The notes: generated from the sequence alone by a model not told the origin. Counted from the stretch's first letter, positions 1 through 6,693 are shown. The stretch is 6,786 bases of DNA from JAEXNA01 sp050486105 (GCA_050486105.1 JBJHCR010000333.1:1-6786); one strand, 5' to 3'. Made by a program: numbers and translations.

Positions 1-13
1 CTCTACATCTCAT

Positions 14-18
14 GGGAG
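14..18 (+). promoter_or_regulatory. Shine-Dalgarno site deciding the TTG start of the transglutaminase gene
   Basis: GGGAG lies 8 bases upstream of the TTG at 27-29. It overlaps the third base of the in-frame ATG at 12, so it cannot serve that ATG. This favours the TTG as the real start. Confidence 0.55.
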
Positions 19-26
19 ATCGAATT

Positions 27-989
27 TTGAGCACCCTCTATCAAATCCGCCATGTCACCCGCCATCGCTACCAGAGTCCGGTCACCGAAAGCATCATGGA
101 AGTGAGAAAATGTCCCCTGAGCCAGGGGCGACAGCGTCGGCTGAATTTTAACCTGGTGGTGGACCCCTCAGCCACTCTTTTCCAATATGAAGAAGCGATG
201 GGCAACATCGTTTACCACTTCACCATTCCTCAAGCTCTAAAGCAGCTTTCCGTGATCGCCGAGGCCCTGGTCGAGATCAAACCTTTCCCAGAATTTGAGT
301 CCTACCACTCAACCTCGGAGGATTGGGCTAGAATTGAACAGGAAAACCAAAATCCAGAACTGCTAGATTTTCTGCTCCCCAGCCCCTTGGTTCCCATCAC
401 CGACCCCCTCAAAGCCCTCTTCGACGAAGTCGCCCCCCAATCTCACGACAGTCCCCTGGAGTTTTTGCTGAGAGTCCGCAACATGCTATCGAATCGCTTT
501 GACTACACCCCCATGAGCACCCAGGTCGACTCCCCTATCGATCACGCGCTGGAAGCCCGAGAAGGAGTTTGTCAAGATTTTGCTCACATCATGGTAGGAT
601 TGGCCCGCCTGGCCGGGGTCCCCGCCCGCTATGTCAGCGGCTACCTTTATCATCGCCAAGGAGCCTCGGATCGCTCCCAACAAGATGCCTCGCATGCTTG
701 GATGGAGGCTCACCTGCCAGAGATCGGCTGGCTTGGCTTTGACCCTACCAACAATATCATGGCTTCAGAGCGGCATATTCGAACGTGTCTGGGCCGAGAC
801 TACCGCGATGTGCCACCCACCAGAGGAGTCTACCGAGGCTCTCCGGCCAGTGAACTCAGTGTGGCCGTTCAGGTTCACCCCGCTGACCTGCCCAATACCG
901 ACGATGAATTCCGCAGAATGGACGAGTCCGATCCCGCCTGGGATCAGTGGAAATCTGAGACCGAAGCCCAACAGGCTCAACAGCAATAG
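27..989 (+). CDS. transglutaminase-like cysteine protease/amidase family protein
   Basis: This protein of about 320 residues has the two-part architecture of the bacterial transglutaminase family. The N-terminal beta region (about residues 1-85) opens with YQIRHVTRHRYQSPV, the usual start of that domain. A papain-like core follows at about 145-245. The catalytic triad is visible: Cys182 in REGVCQDFAH, His223 in DASHAW and Asp239 in GFDPTN. The C-terminal RGVYRG segment is also typical. Members hydrolyse or transfer on amide bonds, and the substrate of this one is unknown. No signal peptide or membrane segment is seen, so it is probably cytoplasmic. I chose the TTG at 27 because GGGAG (14-18) lies 8 bases upstream. 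An in-frame ATG at 12 would add five residues but has no visible ribosome site in the 11 bases before it. The C-terminal tail is Glu/Gln-rich. It converges on the SLC13 gene with a 7-base gap. Confidence 0.9.
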   Translation: MSTLYQIRHVTRHRYQSPVTESIMEVRKCPLSQGRQRRLNFNLVVDPSATLFQYEEAMGNIVYHFTIPQALKQLSVIAEALVEIKPFPEFESYHSTSEDWARIEQENQNPELLDFLLPSPLVPITDPLKALFDEVAPQSHDSPLEFLLRVRNMLSNRFDYTPMSTQVDSPIDHALEAREGVCQDFAHIMVGLARLAGVPARYVSGYLYHRQGASDRSQQDASHAWMEAHLPEIGWLGFDPTNNIMASERHIRTCLGRDYRDVPPTRGVYRGSPASELSVAVQVHPADLPNTDDEFRRMDESDPAWDQWKSETEAQQAQQQ

Positions 990-996
990 CCCTTAC

Positions 997-2766
997 TCAA
1001 AGCCCCCAATACATTCGGGCCATGAGCATCGTTCCCAAGAACATGACGATCTGGAGACCGACGCCCACCTTAAGAAAATCCGCAGCCGAATAGCCTCCAG
1101 GTCCGGCAATCATGGCATTGACCGGATGAGACACCGATGTCAGAAAGCAGTTCGAACAGGCCATGGCGATGAGAACCGCCATGGCGGTAAGATCAACTCC
1201 AAGCTTCGCCGCCAAGGTGAGAGCTATGGGTCCCACAAAGAGGGCTGAAACCTGGCCTCCCACCACTTGAGTGGTGAAAACGGTGAACAGGAAGAACAGG
1301 GCCACCGGAATCAAGGGCGTGTGGAGCCCAAAAGTGTCGATGAAGAATCGGCCCACCATGGTGGTCAAGCCGGTGCTCTCCAAGGCCACCGCCAAGGGCG
1401 CCATACCAGCGATCAGCACCAACACCCCCCAGTCTATGGAAGAGTAAGCTCGTTGGGCAGTGAGAACCTTGAGGAGCACCAGGGCCAAGGCCCCGGCCAC
1501 GGCGGCCAGAGACATGGAGACCAAGCCTAAACCGGCGGCAAAAACCACCCCCACCGCGACTGCCAAGGTCCAGGCACTTTGAGCCTGAGACATGGGGGCA
1601 AAAGCCGGGGTGTCCACCACCAAATAGTCCGGATTCTCGGTCAATCTGAGGATTTTCCTGATTGGTCCCACGACCAGGAGCGCATCACCTCCTTTGAGTG
1701 GGGTAGTCCCGACTCCGGTCCTCTGACTGCGCCCGGCCCGCCAGAGAGCTACCCCGGTGAGGCCATATCGACTTTGGAAGCGAAGTTGTGCCAAAGTCTG
1801 GCCCACAACCTTGGATCGCGGAGGGATAACCACCTCCACCATGACCACGGGGGTGTGAGGGCCATCGAGCTTTCGGCCTCGGCCCACCGCCACCCCGAGC
1901 TTGCGAACTTCGTGCAAGTGATCTCGGCGACAAGAAATCAACAGCACGTCTCCTTTCTCGACTTTGGAGTGTCCCCCGGGATTGAACTCCGCCTCCTGCC
2001 CGTGCCAAATGGCGATCACCGGAAAGCCTAAGGCTGCCTCGGCCAGAGTCTTGTCGATGAGGTCTGAGCCCGGAAGGACCCTGAGCTCCCAGAGTCGCTG
2101 ATCCAGTTCATAGATCGCCCCGAGATCCTCACTCACCCCGGGTCGTCGAGATTCTTTACTCACTGGGAGAAGATGACGACCGACCAACAGCATGTACAGT
2201 CCGGTTATCACCACCAGGAACACTCCTGTGGGGAAGAAATCGAACATGGTCAGGCCTTCGTGCCCTCGACTCTGGAGCAGACCGCTCATGATGATGTTGG
2301 CGGTGGTGAAAACGGTGGCCATCCCTCCCACCACCACCCCAACCCCCATGGGCATGAGCACCTTGGAAACCGGAACTCCGTGCTTGCGAGCCAAGCTGAC
2401 CACCACGGGAATCAACACCGCCCCGGCCGCGGCGGTGTTCACCACCAAAGAGATGGCAGCCCCCACCATCAGGAAAGTCATCACCATGCGCGCTTCAGAG
2501 GCGCCGGTGAAACGCTCCAGACGAGCCGCCACCGCATGCACAATTCCGGCCTGATCCATGGCCGCTGTGAGCACAAACAGTCCGGCTAGGGTTAAAATGG
2601 CCGGGCTCGCAAAACCGGCGAAGGCCTCTTCTGGGGTGACCAGCCCACCCAGAGCTAAACTGACCAGCACCAGCATAGCCACCAAGTCGGTCCTGAGTCG
2701 GCCACTCACGATCAAGACGATGGTGACCCCTAGTACTCCTAAAACATAAAGCTGGTCAGCGCTCAA
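997..2766 (-). CDS. SLC13-family (DASS) anion permease with two RCK_C/TrkA-C domains
   Basis: This 589-residue inner-membrane transporter has hydrophobic halves at about 1-200 and 395-589, separated by a soluble insert at about 215-385. The insert reads as two tandem RCK_C (TrkA-C) domains, each ending in a KGDVLLI- or KGGDALLVV-type strand. Family hallmarks are a VNT motif at 109-111 followed by AAAGAVLIPV, GGMATVFTTAN at 147-157, GQVSALFVGPIA at 504-515 and SHPVN...GPGGY at 546-559. The family imports sulfate, di- or tricarboxylates or other anions, usually with Na+. The substrate cannot be read from the sequence. RCK_C domains commonly bind small ligands and may gate transport. The start is TTG, with a closely spaced AGGGA just upstream; no ATG lies between it and the preceding stop, which is in the same frame. 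It is the last gene of the putative operon, 30 bases after the M23 gene. Confidence 0.9.
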   Translation of the reverse strand: MSADQLYVLGVLGVTIVLIVSGRLRTDLVAMLVLVSLALGGLVTPEEAFAGFASPAILTLAGLFVLTAAMDQAGIVHAVAARLERFTGASEARMVMTFLMVGAAISLVVNTAAAGAVLIPVVVSLARKHGVPVSKVLMPMGVGVVVGGMATVFTTANIIMSGLLQSRGHEGLTMFDFFPTGVFLVVITGLYMLLVGRHLLPVSKESRRPGVSEDLGAIYELDQRLWELRVLPGSDLIDKTLAEAALGFPVIAIWHGQEAEFNPGGHSKVEKGDVLLISCRRDHLHEVRKLGVAVGRGRKLDGPHTPVVMVEVVIPPRSKVVGQTLAQLRFQSRYGLTGVALWRAGRSQRTGVGTTPLKGGDALLVVGPIRKILRLTENPDYLVVDTPAFAPMSQAQSAWTLAVAVGVVFAAGLGLVSMSLAAVAGALALVLLKVLTAQRAYSSIDWGVLVLIAGMAPLAVALESTGLTTMVGRFFIDTFGLHTPLIPVALFFLFTVFTTQVVGGQVSALFVGPIALTLAAKLGVDLTAMAVLIAMACSNCFLTSVSHPVNAMIAGPGGYSAADFLKVGVGLQIVMFLGTMLMARMYWGL

Positions 2767-2796
2767 AGGTCCCTGTGCTGTTACCCCTCTAGACTC

Positions 2797-3672
2797 CTAT
2801 GGGAAGAGTTCCGGGGCCCACTCCTTGGAAATAGTTCTGAGCAAGTCTGGGTCAACTGGAACCCCGTGAAAGTAAGTGGCATAGTGGAGGTGGGGACCGG
2901 TGGAAGCCCCTGTGTTCCCGATGCGACCGATGACTTGTCCTGCCTTGACTTCATCGCCTTCCTTGACCCCGATCTGGGAGAGATGCATGTACAAGCTGGT
3001 GAGACCTTCGCCGTGATTGATGATGATGCAGTTGCCTAGGAGCACGAAGTTCGGCCCGATCAAGGTCACCACCCCATCAGCCGGTGCCTTGATAGGATCT
3101 CCCACGGGGCCGGCATAATCCAAGCCCCGATGAAATCCGGCGGTGCGACCATTGCGGACACGGCGTACCCCAAAAGGCGAAGATCTGGGGGCATTTGAGG
3201 GCTCGATGAAGTCTCCTCGCCAGCGCGGACCGGGGTGAAAGTCCTCGAGAGCTGCGAAAACCAACTCCTCTTCTCTATCGGCCTGGGGGTCTTCGTACTT
3301 AGCCACATTGGAAGCGCTCATGCTGAGGTACTGAACCGGCCGCCATTTATCGTCCACGGTGATCTTCCGAGACAGTTCAGACTTCACTCCGCCCTCGTTG
3401 GTCAGTTCCACTCTGAGAGTGGCTTGCCCCCCCACACTGGCGTCCAAAGGCACGGCTAAGCCAGCCCGAAGTCCGTAGGGGGCCTCAGCCAGGGGTCCGC
3501 TGCGCCCGGCCCAGTGCCAAGTGCCCTGAAGTTTTTCGTCGGTTTCCACCGAAACGTAAAGTATGGCTCCTGGCCAGGTAGAGCCTCGGACCCTGAGTTG
3601 AGGCTCAGCCAACACCGAAACGGTGGTGAAGAGGGCAATAATAAGAAGGGAGAGGAATGACCTGAGTTTCAT
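2797..3672 (-). CDS. secreted M23 (LytM-type) metallopeptidase
   Basis: This 291-residue protein is predicted to be exported and to cleave peptide cross-links of peptidoglycan. Residues 1-22 form a signal peptide: Lys and Arg, a hydrophobic core, and a probable signal peptidase I cut after VLA. A beta-rich, Ig-like segment follows (about 25-105), ending in a linker with WRPVQYLSMS. The M23 domain occupies about 160-280. Its zinc ligands and catalytic residues are present: His181 and Asp185 in HRGLD, His230 in YMHL, and His261/His263 in PHLHY. The enzyme therefore looks active rather than a degenerate EnvC/NlpD-like activator. I chose the ATG at 3670-3672 because the signal peptide starts there; an in-frame TTG at 3702 would add ten non-signal residues. 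The ribosome site is weak. It lies 39 bases downstream of dctP, an unexpected place for a cell-wall peptidase. Confidence 0.9.
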   Translation of the reverse strand: MKLRSFLSLLIIALFTTVSVLAEPQLRVRGSTWPGAILYVSVETDEKLQGTWHWAGRSGPLAEAPYGLRAGLAVPLDASVGGQATLRVELTNEGGVKSELSRKITVDDKWRPVQYLSMSASNVAKYEDPQADREEELVFAALEDFHPGPRWRGDFIEPSNAPRSSPFGVRRVRNGRTAGFHRGLDYAGPVGDPIKAPADGVVTLIGPNFVLLGNCIIINHGEGLTSLYMHLSQIGVKEGDEVKAGQVIGRIGNTGASTGPHLHYATYFHGVPVDPDLLRTISKEWAPELFP

Positions 3673-3723
3673 AGGGCTTGAACTTTCTACAACAAACGCC
3701 AACTTCCTACGTCAGGGCTTGAA
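3673..3723. repeat. 10-base direct repeat bracketing the dctP-M23 gap
   Basis: AGGGCTTGAA occurs at 3673-3682 and again at 3714-3723, 41 bases apart. On the coding strand (TTCAAGCCCT) one copy spells the last sense codons and part of the stop of dctP. The other abuts the ATG of the M23 gene. It may be chance or the trace of a small duplication. Confidence 0.5.
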
Positions 3724-4755
3724 GTGACTTTTATGCTGCAATCGCTCCACTTCGGCCTGAATCAGACGCAGCATCTCCACCCCTCCGGACCCGCCGTAGT
3801 CCTCAAAGCGCTCGAGCACTTGCTGGCTGGCCTCCCGAAAAGGTTGCAATTCCGTAGAATTCAACTCGATCACTTCGATCTCAGGGCGCTTCTCCAAGAT
3901 CAGGTCCAAGCGCTCCTTATTGAATTTTTGCTGCTTGCGAAAAATGATCTCATCGGTCTCGGTGATGGCCTCATCGAGCCACTTCTGGCGAGCCTCATCG
4001 AGACTGTCATAGAATTCTCGGTTGGAGATCACCGTGGCATAGAAGGGTGATTCATAGGCGAAGATCAGGTAATCGGACACTTCGTAGAAACTCATCTCCT
4101 CAATGGCGAAAATCGGGTTCACCTGACCGTCCACCATCTTGAGCTGCAAGGCGGAGTAGACTTCTGAGTAGGCTAAAGGGGTGGGACTGGCTCCGTAGGC
4201 TGAGTAGGCGTTGAGCAACAACGGAGAAGTCATCACCCGAAACTTCAGACCCGAAAAATCGGCCGGAGTGCGGATCGGTCGATCCGCCGTCCAGACTTGC
4301 CATCCTTCACTGATTATTCCCAGGAGCTTGAAGCCTTTAGCTGAGTAAAGGGCATCGAAGGCCGAGAGCACCTTCTCGCTGTTGAGCACCTGGCGGTTGA
4401 CCTCTTCATCGGGGGTGAAGAGATAGTGCAGCAACAGCACTTGGACCTCGGGGATAAGTTTTCCGATGTGGCCGGGACTGGCCATGGCAAATTCCAGTGT
4501 TCCATTGTGCAACAGTTCTGTGAGTTGATCGGAGGTTCCCAGGGTTCCGTAGGGGTAGACCTTGACTTCGATGGTCCCTTCACTTCTGCGCTCTATGGAC
4601 TCCTTGAATGTTTGGGCATAGACATCTTGGACGCTTCCTGAAGTCTCCTCAATGGCAAACCTCCAAATTTCGACATCTTGAGTTTGGGCACAGCCTCCAA
4701 GCCCCCAAAGGATCAGTGTCGTCAAGACTAGGCGTCTGATTCGTTTCCAATTCAT
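3712..4755 (-). CDS. dctP: TRAP transporter solute-binding protein, DctP family, predicted lipoprotein
   Basis: This 347-residue extracytoplasmic receptor captures the substrate and delivers it to the DctQ-DctM membrane complex. The N-terminus has Lys/Arg, a hydrophobic stretch and the lipobox LGGC with Cys22, so lipid anchoring is predicted. The family fold is clear: an IEVKVYPYGTLG strand at 62-73, GLKFRVM at 169-175 whose Arg173 is the conserved carboxylate-contacting arginine, PTPLAYSEVYSALQ at 191-204, and VDGQVNP at 208-214. The C-terminal helices are complete. The ATG at 4753-4755 overlaps the dctM stop as ATGA, which suggests translational coupling. The frame stays open upstream to 5172, but that part is antiparallel noise inside dctM. 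Length is normal for the family. The Arg suggests a carboxylate substrate, and the exact compound is unknown. Confidence 0.93.
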   Translation of the reverse strand: MNWKRIRRLVLTTLILWGLGGCAQTQDVEIWRFAIEETSGSVQDVYAQTFKESIERRSEGTIEVKVYPYGTLGTSDQLTELLHNGTLEFAMASPGHIGKLIPEVQVLLLHYLFTPDEEVNRQVLNSEKVLSAFDALYSAKGFKLLGIISEGWQVWTADRPIRTPADFSGLKFRVMTSPLLLNAYSAYGASPTPLAYSEVYSALQLKMVDGQVNPIFAIEEMSFYEVSDYLIFAYESPFYATVISNREFYDSLDEARQKWLDEAITETDEIIFRKQQKFNKERLDLILEKRPEIEVIELNSTELQPFREASQQVLERFEDYGGSGGVEMLRLIQAEVERLQHKSHFKP

Positions 4756-5339
4756 GCGAAAGCCAGATCTCTCAAGAATAAGGCAATCTGGGGAAAAGCG
4801 ATAAGCAAGAATGAGGCCAAGAGCAGCATAAAGATGAACGGTGGGGTGCCGGTGATAACCTCTCGGTAGGGTTTGCGGAAGACAGCGATAGCAGTGAAAA
4901 TATCGCAGCCGAAGGGCGGCGTGGCCGAGCCGATAGCCACTTGGAGAGTGACCAGCACCCCGGTGAGCACCGGATCCAGGCCGGCTGCCAGGGCCACCGG
5001 GTGAAAGATTGGGGTCAGGATCAAGATCACCACGATGGGGTCCACAAACATACAGCCGACAAAATAGGCCACGGCAATAGTCAAGGCCACCTTCCAGTAG
5101 CCGGAATCCGGGCCGATACCGAGAGTTTCGTTGATCAAGTAGGCCGGCAATTCGGCAAAGGAGATCACCCAACTGAAGGCGGCTCCAGCTCCCACCAGAA
5201 TAAAAACTACAGCGGTAACCAAACCAGTGGATAGGGCCAATTTAGGCAGGTCCTTAAGGGACATCTTTTTGAAGATGAAAACCTCGATGATCAGGGCGTA
5301 CAGGACAGAAACCGCCGCTGGGACTGAACGCTCCGGCAT
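4752..5339 (-). CDS. dctM: DctM C-terminal fragment, possible internal start
   Basis: This frame carries the second half of DctM, about 188 family-like residues from 5318 onward. It includes VGCMFVDPIVVILILTPIF and AIGSATPPFG, the second substrate/Na+-site region. If expressed separately, the nearest usable in-frame start is the ATG at 5337-5339, seven codons before the family match resumes, preceded by a weak GGTGG. The frame is open further upstream to 5444, but that part does not resemble DctM. It ends in the ATGA overlap with dctP. A separate product is an inference; the simpler reading is that this is the 3' part of a broken gene. Confidence 0.5.
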   Translation of the reverse strand: MPERSVPAAVSVLYALIIEVFIFKKMSLKDLPKLALSTGLVTAVVFILVGAGAAFSWVISFAELPAYLINETLGIGPDSGYWKVALTIAVAYFVGCMFVDPIVVILILTPIFHPVALAAGLDPVLTGVLVTLQVAIGSATPPFGCDIFTAIAVFRKPYREVITGTPPFIFMLLLASFLLIAFPQIALFLRDLAFA

Positions 5340-6030
5340 ATATTCCACCGATGATGATGGCCGGAAAGCCCAGGGGCAAGGCTGCCTGCCGAAAGGCTTG
5401 AAAACGCTCCTTCCAGGGCATCCTTTCTGCTGGCTCAAGGCCAAACCGATTGGCTGCCAGCACGCTATAGAGACAAAACATCACCAGAATTAGCAGTCCC
5501 GGACCAATCCCGGCAATGAAGAGTTCACCAATGGAGGTTCCGGAGACCACCCCATAAACGATCATTCCGATGGAGGGGGGGATCAACAGGGCAATGTCGC
5601 TGGCATTGATGATCAAGGCCGTGGCGAAGGAATCCGGGTATCCTGCTTTGAGCATACGAGGGCGAAGAGGCTTGCCGATTGCCACCACCGTGGCCTGGGT
5701 GGAGCCAGAGATAGCGCCGAACAAGGTGCAAGCCACGGCGCTGGTCACCGCCAATCCTCCCCGAACGTGACCCACGAAGGATTCCACCAGATTCAAGAGG
5801 CGATCTGCGGTTTGTCCAGAGGTCATGATCTCGGCTGCCAGGATGAACATGGGCACAGCAATGAGAGCCGCCGGCTTCACCCCTCCGATCATCTGTTGAG
5901 CGATCACTTCCGGGGAGACTCCTGGAAAAAAAATCCATAAGAGCCCCAGAGTGGTGGCCAACAAGGGCACCAACATAGGAAAGCCGAGCAGCAATAAACC
6001 CAACATGGCCCCAATGATGAATAAGGTCAA
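5254..6030 (-). CDS. dctM: DctM N-terminal fragment as it would be translated
   Basis: Reading from the TTG at 6030 gives 258 residues. The first 237 are genuine DctM, comprising the first group of membrane helices and the first GAISGS hairpin region. The last 21 are out-of-frame residues after the lesion, ending in a TAA at 5254-5256. On its own this product lacks the second transport hairpin and should not work as a carrier. Confidence 0.75.
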   Translation of the reverse strand: MTLFIIGAMLGLLLLGFPMLVPLLATTLGLLWIFFPGVSPEVIAQQMIGGVKPAALIAVPMFILAAEIMTSGQTADRLLNLVESFVGHVRGGLAVTSAVACTLFGAISGSTQATVVAIGKPLRPRMLKAGYPDSFATALIINASDIALLIPPSIGMIVYGVVSGTSIGELFIAGIGPGLLILVMFCLYSVLAANRFGLEPAERMPWKERFQAFRQAALPLGFPAIIIGGIYAGAFSPSGGFCPVRPDHRGFHLQKDVP

Positions 6031-6033
6031 AAG

Positions 6034-6594
6034 TTAGACTCCATCCATGGGCGGCTGCTGGTATACCTCGGGAATCATATAGGACAGATGAATCTCAGAA
6101 CTCTGGATATTCTTCCATCCTGCCAAGAAGTATTGAAGGGCTGCCATGCCGAGCCCGAGCGGCGCTGTGAGATAAACCCATCCCAAAGAGATTTGCATGA
6201 CCGGCGACACCGTGCCTAAGGCAAACACGGTGAAAGCGTAACTCAAGCCATAGCAAGTGAGTACCGAAAGCAACCCGGCTGTAAAAAAACAGATCCCAAT
6301 GCGGAGCCATCTCCGGTACTTGAAGGGAACCTCATCATAAATGGCCGTCATCCGTATGTGGCGACCTTGGGCGGCCCCATAGGACAACCCCACAAAGGTC
6401 ACCAGAATGATCAGGAACTGACAGAGCTCCTCGGCAAAAGCCAGACTGAAACCCAAAAAAGTTCGACTAAAAACATTGAGAGTGGTGAAGAAAGCGATCA
6501 GGATTATCCCATAGGCCAGGATAACTTCTTCGGTGAAGGTGATCGCTCGAGCCAAGCGAGTAGACGTGGATCTCGATGGTGCTAGGCTGTCCAA
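6034..6594 (-). CDS. dctQ: TRAP transporter small permease, DctQ family
   Basis: This 186-residue protein has four predicted membrane helices at about 24-44, 52-73, 97-118 and 136-158. It is the small subunit that pairs with DctM and helps dock DctP. The family signature is clear: EELCQFLIILVTFVGLSYGA followed by GRHIRM (55-82), then SLGWVYLTAPLG at 136-147. The start is a TTG at 6592-6594 without a convincing ribosome site. A TTG at codon 14 is the next candidate and would still leave all four helices, so the N-terminus is uncertain by about 13 residues. It is the first gene of the minus-strand block and lies 3 bases before dctM. Confidence 0.9.
   Translation of the reverse strand: MDSLAPSRSTSTRLARAITFTEEVILAYGIILIAFFTTLNVFSRTFLGFSLAFAEELCQFLIILVTFVGLSYGAAQGRHIRMTAIYDEVPFKYRRWLRIGICFFTAGLLSVLTCYGLSYAFTVFALGTVSPVMQISLGWVYLTAPLGLGMAALQYFLAGWKNIQSSEIHLSYMIPEVYQQPPMDGV
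6039..6042 (-). promoter_or_regulatory. Shine-Dalgarno site for the TTG start of dctM
   Basis: GGAG inside the last codons of dctQ lies 8 bases before the TTG at 6028-6030. The spacing is optimal and supports a TTG start over the ATG eight codons later. Confidence 0.6.
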
Positions 6595-6693
6595 GATACT
6601 ATTTATTTGTACTCAAAGCACCAATCCCCTTTTTCAGGTCTAAGGTCCCGCTCAAGCTCAAAATGGGAGCCTAAAGGGAGCATTCCATCTTTC
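6595..6693. promoter_or_regulatory. probable control region upstream of the dct operon
   Basis: This non-coding stretch precedes dctQ and must hold or lie next to the operon promoter if the block is one transcript. No strong -35/-10 pair is visible. It contains three neighbouring pairs of short direct repeats: AGGTC at 6636-6640 and 6643-6647, GCTCAA in tandem at 6650-6661, and GGGAGC at 6665-6670 and 6676-6681 (an 11-base period, about one helical turn). Such pairs can be operator half-sites, but this is inference. Confidence 0.3.

Larger units (their letters stand above)
4752..6030 (-). pseudogene. dctM: TRAP transporter large permease DctM, disrupted by a frameshift
   Basis: This is the large membrane subunit that carries the substrate across the cytoplasmic membrane with Na+. 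It occupies two frames. Codons 1-237 (6030 to 5320) match the family, including PMFILAAEIM at 60-69, GAISGSTQAT at 105-114 and IPPSIGMIVYG at 150-160. From 5318 to 4752 the match continues in another frame with AAVSVLYALI, DPIVVILILTPIF and IGSATPPFG. The family motif across the join is S/T-P-T-E-A-A-A-V. Here SP is followed by a stray A and then the codons for A-A-V, so about 8 bases (T-E-A less one base) seem missing. Restoring them gives about 428 residues, the normal length. The start is TTG, with GGAG 8 bases upstream and only 3 bases after the dctQ stop. Both halves look well preserved, so the lesion is either recent or a sequence error. Confidence 0.85.

Noticed and set aside
972..989. 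GGCT...AGCC stem near the convergent stops as a terminator
   Set aside because: The stem is only four base pairs with a ten-base loop and no T-run.
631..1248. Plus-strand frame of 205 codons overlapping the transglutaminase and SLC13 genes
   Set aside because: It spans the ends of two clear genes on opposite strands and has no recognisable domain, so it is a shadow frame.
1267..2589. Several long plus-strand frames rich in His, Gln and Gly opposite the SLC13 gene
   Set aside because: Their biased composition is the antisense image of Val/Ala/Leu/Pro-rich membrane codons, and they contain no protein motif.
3673..3702. TTG start of the M23 gene at 3702
   Set aside because: It would place ten extra residues before a normal signal peptide, and its AGGA is only two bases from the TTG.
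4756..5172. In-frame upstream extension of dctP to 5172 giving a 486-residue protein
   Set aside because: The extra part overlaps conserved dctM coding sequence and does not resemble any protein. The lipoprotein signal at 4755 marks the real start.
5300..5325. Programmed ribosomal frameshift in dctM
   Set aside because: There is no slippery heptamer or A/T run at the junction, and a shift would still leave conserved motif residues missing.
6596..6624. Promoter-like pair on the minus strand: TTGGTG, 17 bases, TAGTAT
   Set aside because: The match to consensus is weak (3/6 and 4/6), and transcription would start inside the assigned dctQ start codon region.
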